7,272 nucleotides of DNA from Candidatus Kaiserbacteria bacterium (GTDB lineage Bacteria > Patescibacteriota > Minisyncoccia > Phycocordibacterales > UBA2100), in the NCBI GenBank assembly GCA_002401925.1, contig NVUN01000006.1, positions 835 through 8,106 on the forward strand, written 5' to 3'. Below, one piece after another: positions 5,178-7,272 of this stretch. Both the position numbers and the translations under genes were made by a program. Below the pieces are notes generated by a model that made no database searches, had not been told where the DNA came from, and saw only the letters and a list, made by a program, of their open reading frames with translations. How positions within the stretch are numbered: position 1 is the first letter of the stretch; each line of letters begins with the position of its first letter.

Positions 5178-5540
5178 TTAAACCATTTTCACGTCAATTG
5201 AGACTCCTGCTGGCAAACTAATGTTTGTAAGCGCCTCAATAACTTTTGGTGTCGGGTGTAGAATATCGATCAAACGCTTATGTACGCGCATCTCGAACTG
5301 TTCTCGCGCATCTTTATGCACGAAGGTTGATCGGTTAACAGTATACTTCTTAATTTCTGTAGGAAGTGGTACTGGTCCGCGAACCTCCGCTTCAAAACGA
5401 AATGCAGTATCGATAATTTGCTTCACTGACATATCTAGCAACTTGTGCTCATAGGCTCGGACGCGGATACGGAGACGTTCCGCACCACCCTTTGCCTTAG
5501 TAGCTGCTGCTTTTTTTGTTGTTTTTTCTGTTGCTGTCAT
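5178..5540 (-). CDS. rpsJ: 30S ribosomal protein uS10 (S10) with N-terminal extension
   Basis: uS10 is in the small-subunit head and also binds NusB in antitermination in other bacteria. The protein is 120 residues. The core starts near residue 22 with RLRIRVRAYEHKLLD and contains GPVPLPTEIKKYTVNRS, KDAREQFEMRVHKRLIDI and LPAGVSIDVKM. The first 20 residues are a Lys/Ala/Thr-rich extension absent from the usual roughly 100-residue protein. No later Met allows a shorter start before the core, so 5540 is chosen. There is no Shine-Dalgarno. Instead of leading a long operon it is followed by a terminator, and it may be expressed from tuf read-through as well as its own promoter. Confidence 0.97.
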   Translation of the reverse strand: MTATEKTTKKAAATKAKGGAERLRIRVRAYEHKLLDMSVKQIIDTAFRFEAEVRGPVPLPTEIKKYTVNRSTFVHKDAREQFEMRVHKRLIDILHPTPKVIEALTNISLPAGVSIDVKMV

Positions 5541-5553
5541 AGAACGTGTATGG

Positions 5554-5583
5554 GTTATACCACATTTATATAGCTATACGCAA
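5554..5583 (-). promoter_or_regulatory. Probable rpsJ promoter with extended -10
   Basis: On the minus strand TATAAC (5554-5559) is preceded by TGG, giving a TGN extended -10. A weak -35, TTGCGT (5578-5583), lies at 18-nt spacing. The predicted start leaves a leader of only about 5-10 nt before the ATG at 5540, too short for a ribosome site. I see no terminator in the 78 nt after tuf, so co-transcription with tuf is also possible. Confidence 0.5.
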
Positions 5584-5618
5584 AGGTATCGCTGTGGTGT
5601 AGTTACCCAAGCAAGCTG

Positions 5619-6815
5619 TTAGGCTACAATCTTAGTAACAACACCGGCACCTACAGTACGTCCACCTTCACGAACTGTAAACTTCATTTGGTCATCAATA
5701 GCAATTGGGCCAACAAGCTTTACCTTAAAGGTTGCTGTATCTCCAGGCATTACCATTTCTGTTCCATCTGGAAGTGTTACTTCACCAGTAACATCAGTTG
5801 TTCGGATGTAGAACTGAGGCTTGTAACCTGAGAAGAAAGGTGTGTGACGACCTCCCTCTTCCTTTGAAAGGATGTATACCTCTGCTTCAAACTCTGTGTG
5901 TGGAGTAATTGAACCAGTTGCGGCAAGAACTTGTCCGCGAGTAACATCTTCTTTCTTAGTACCGCGCAAGAGAATACCTGCGTTATCTCCAGCAAGACCT
6001 TCTTCAAGGTTCTTGTTGAACATTTCGATACCAGTAATAGTTGTCTTTGTTGTTTCTTTAATACCAACGATTTCAACTTCCTCTCCGAGCTTTACTTTAC
6101 CTTGCTCGATACGTCCGGTAACAACTGTACCACGACCTTCAATTGAGAAGATGTCTTCGATAGGCATAAGGAAAGGCTTGTCGAGATCACGTGCTGGAAC
6201 TTCGAACCAGTCATCCATAGCCTTAGTAAGTACAAGAATCTTCTGTGTCCACTCGTCGTTAACATCAGTTGACTCAACACCCTTAAGAGCTGAACCACGT
6301 ACGAATGGTGTGTTTTCACCATCGAAACCGTACTTGCTCAAACTTTCACGGATTTCCTCTTCAACGAGCTCGATCATTTCCTCATCAACATCAGGCATGT
6401 CTGTCTTGTTCAAGAAGACAATAATCTTAGGAACACCAACTTGCTTAGCAAGAAGGATGTGCTCACGTGTTTGTGGCATAAGACCATCAGTTGCGGCAAC
6501 TACAAGAATAGCACCATCCATCTGGGCTGCACCGGTAATCATGTTCTTGATGTAATCGGCGTGACCAGGTGCATCGATGTGCGCGTAGTGACGTTTTTCT
6601 GTCTCGTACTCGTTATGAGAGAGAGCAATAGTAATACCTCGCTCCTTTTCTTCTGGAGCATTATCGATTTCATCGATACCCTTCATACTTACAGTTTGAC
6701 CTGAAAGGTTAAGGGAGTTCAAAAGAGCGGCAGTAAGCGTTGTCTTCCCGTGGTCAACGTGACCAATGGTTCCAACGTTCATGTGCGGCTTTGAACGATC
6801 AAAATTTTCTGCCAT
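5619..6815 (-). CDS. tuf: Elongation factor Tu
   Basis: EF-Tu is the GTPase that delivers aminoacyl-tRNA to the ribosomal A site. At 398 residues it has the usual length and all three domains. The G domain shows GHVDHGKT (18-25), switch I with ERGITI (about 58-63), DAPGH (81-85) with the catalytic His at 85, NKTD (136-139) and GSALK (about 174-178). Domain II follows with [20 protein letters not shown], and domain III ends in [15 protein letters not shown]. Two G-domain positions that are Cys in E. coli (DCPGH, NKCD) are Ala and Thr here. The ATG at 6815 matches the family start; there is no Shine-Dalgarno. It has its own promoter and a long leader, separated from fusA by a terminator. Confidence 0.99.
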   Translation of the reverse strand: MAENFDRSKPHMNVGTIGHVDHGKTTLTAALLNSLNLSGQTVSMKGIDEIDNAPEEKERGITIALSHNEYETEKRHYAHIDAPGHADYIKNMITGAAQMDGAILVVAATDGLMPQTREHILLAKQVGVPKIIVFLNKTDMPDVDEEMIELVEEEIRESLSKYGFDGENTPFVRGSALKGVESTDVNDEWTQKILVLTKAMDDWFEVPARDLDKPFLMPIEDIFSIEGRGTVVTGRIEQGKVKLGEEVEIVGIKETTKTTITGIEMFNKNLEEGLAGDNAGILLRGTKKEDVTRGQVLAATGSITPHTEFEAEVYILSKEEGGRHTPFFSGYKPQFYIRTTDVTGEVTLPDGTEMVMPGDTATFKVKLVGPIAIDDQMKFTVREGGRTVGAGVVTKIVA

Positions 6816-6832
6816 GTTACGTTTTAATTAGT

Positions 6833-6889
6833 GGGAATAATTTCCCTGTAATTACCCAATGTAGAGGCGCGAGAATGCTTCCCTGCATT
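6833..6889 (-). promoter_or_regulatory. Paired hairpins with AGGGA loops in the tuf leader
   Basis: Two small hairpins lie in the tuf leader RNA. The first (6874-6889) has an AATGC/GCATT stem and loop AGGGAA. The second (6838-6854) has a TAATT/AATTA stem and loop ACAGGGA, and can be extended by GGG/CCC (6833-6835 with 6855-6857) across a two-base bulge. Both present AGGGA in the loop. An alternative GGGAA/TTCCC pairing competes with the second. This looks like a protein-binding or switching leader, but no named RNA family is recognised. Confidence 0.4.
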
Positions 6890-6927
6890 GTGCAATTACG
6901 TTAGTAAAGCGATACTGTGTGCAATAT

Positions 6928-6947
6928 AAAAAAGCGCGCAGTACGCG
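6928..6947 (-). promoter_or_regulatory. Promoter-proximal GC hairpin and U-tract of tuf
   Basis: Just after the predicted tuf start point the RNA can form a short CGCG/CGCG stem (6944-6947 with 6935-6938), followed by six T (6928-6933). The stem is short, so it is a weak terminator at best. The layout mirrors the 5' end of the rpsS transcript. Confidence 0.4.
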
Positions 6948-6954
6948 TGGGCAC

Positions 6955-6982
6955 ATGTTAACAAAACAGAGACCTGAGTCAA
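6955..6982 (-). promoter_or_regulatory. tuf promoter
   Basis: TTGACT (6977-6982) and TAACAT (6955-6960) are 16 nt apart on the minus strand, with TGT directly before the -10 (an extended -10). The predicted start is near 6948, giving a leader of about 130 nt. Confidence 0.65.
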
Positions 6983-7022
6983 GCGCATTATCTACTTTGG
7001 CTCCTATTTAAGTCATCTTATG

Positions 7023-7067
7023 GTATATAAAAACACCTCAAATTTAATTTGAGGTGTTTTTATATAC
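7023..7067 (-). terminator. Strong terminator between fusA and tuf
   Basis: A 21-bp perfectly paired inverted repeat (7023-7043 with 7047-7067) closes a 3-nt loop. The central CACCTCAAAT/ATTTGAGGTG stem is flanked by five A on one side and five T on the other, so it can act in both directions. It lies 16 nt past the fusA stop and separates EF-G from EF-Tu transcription. Confidence 0.9.
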
Positions 7068-7083
7068 TCTATCTAATTCAACT

Positions 7084-7272
7084 TTATGAACGTGCTGCCT
7101 TAATTTCTTCAGCAACGTTTCCTGGTACAACTGCATAGTGCGAGAACTCCATAGTAGCACTAGCACGACCCTCGGTCATAGAACGAAGTGTTGTTGTGTA
7201 ACCAAACATTTCTGAAAGAGGTACCTTAGCGGTAACCACCTTAACGTTTCCACGATCTGCCATTCCTTCAAC
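7084..7272 (-). CDS. fusA: Elongation factor G, C-terminal end
   Basis: The last 62 codons and stop of EF-G, the translocation GTPase, enter the window from the right. The reverse-strand translation contains [23 protein letters not shown], then [12 protein letters not shown] and a short helix ending AARS. These are the family's domain V end and C-terminal helix. The GTPase domain lies outside the window. Its position upstream of tuf is the normal str-cluster order. Confidence 0.96.
   Translation of the reverse strand, partial: VEGMADRGNVKVVTAKVPLSEMFGYTTTLRSMTEGRASATMEFSHYAVVPGNVAEEIKAARS

Noticed and set aside
5872..6555. Long plus-strand open frame of 227 codons opposite tuf
   Set aside because: It lies wholly antisense to EF-Tu, has no ribosome site, and its Ser/Arg/Ile-rich translation is typical of the reverse complement of a conserved gene.
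7023..7067. Near-perfect inverted repeat as a possible mobile-element end or operator
   Set aside because: Its position 16 nt after fusA and the A/T tracts flanking the GC-containing stem fit an intrinsic terminator; no transposase or target duplication is nearby.
1..7272. CRISPR array, tRNA, rRNA, insertion sequence or defence system
   Set aside because: No spaced direct repeats, no tRNA-like cloverleaf noticed, and every sizeable frame is explained by translation genes or the two small unknown genes.
1..7272. Alternative genetic code (UGA read as Gly, as in some CPR lineages)
   Set aside because: All complete proteins read through with the standard code at family lengths and end in TAA or TAG; nothing here needs recoding.

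Overview
This window is a piece of a bacterial chromosome carrying core translation genes, nearly all on the minus strand. Reading down from the high-coordinate end, the order is the 3' end of fusA (EF-G), tuf (EF-Tu), rpsJ (uS10), a small membrane protein, rplC (uL3), rplD (uL4), rplW (uL23), rplB (uL2), a small plus-strand gene, rpsS (uS19), rplV (uL22), rpsC (uS3) and the 5' end of rplP (uL16). This is the classic str-S10 order, interrupted in two places by genes that do not belong to it.

Several features fit a Candidate Phyla Radiation (Patescibacteria, Parcubacteria-like) genome. They are Lys/Ala-rich N-terminal extensions on uS10 and uL23, a Lys/Glu/Ala-rich tail on uS19, near-complete absence of Shine-Dalgarno sequences before the ribosomal protein genes, moderate-to-low GC, and a fragmented S10 cluster. 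This placement is an inference from style and has not been confirmed by a search. Stop codons seen are TAA and TAG; nothing requires a recoded genetic code.

Layout, in transcription order on the minus strand: fusA ends in a strong 21-bp hairpin terminator (7023-7067). tuf follows with its own promoter (6955-6982) and a roughly 130-nt structured leader. rpsJ lies 78 nt after tuf with a probable extended -10 promoter and ends at a terminator (5129-5157). A three-helix membrane protein gene then has its own TTGACA promoter, a strong Shine-Dalgarno and its own terminator (4630-4665). A promoter abutting that terminator drives a roughly 100-nt leader with an attenuator-like hairpin, then the tightly packed rplC-rplD-rplW-rplB unit, which ends at a terminator 3 nt past rplB. 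The plus-strand 76-codon gene (1662-1892) sits here, convergent with rplB and divergent from rpsS. Finally a TTGACT promoter restarts transcription for rpsS-rplV-rpsC-rplP.

So the genes that form one long operon in textbook bacteria appear here as several independent units separated by intrinsic terminators. All encode parts of the ribosome or its elongation factors. I see no defence system, CRISPR array, mobile element or tRNA. The points of interest are the split of the cluster, the two inserted small genes, and the leaders of rplC, rpsS and tuf. No stretch longer than 300 bases lacks a gene; the longest intergenic ones (tuf-fusA 268 nt, membrane gene-rplC 212 nt, rpsS-plus-strand gene 190 nt) hold the promoters, leaders and terminators listed.
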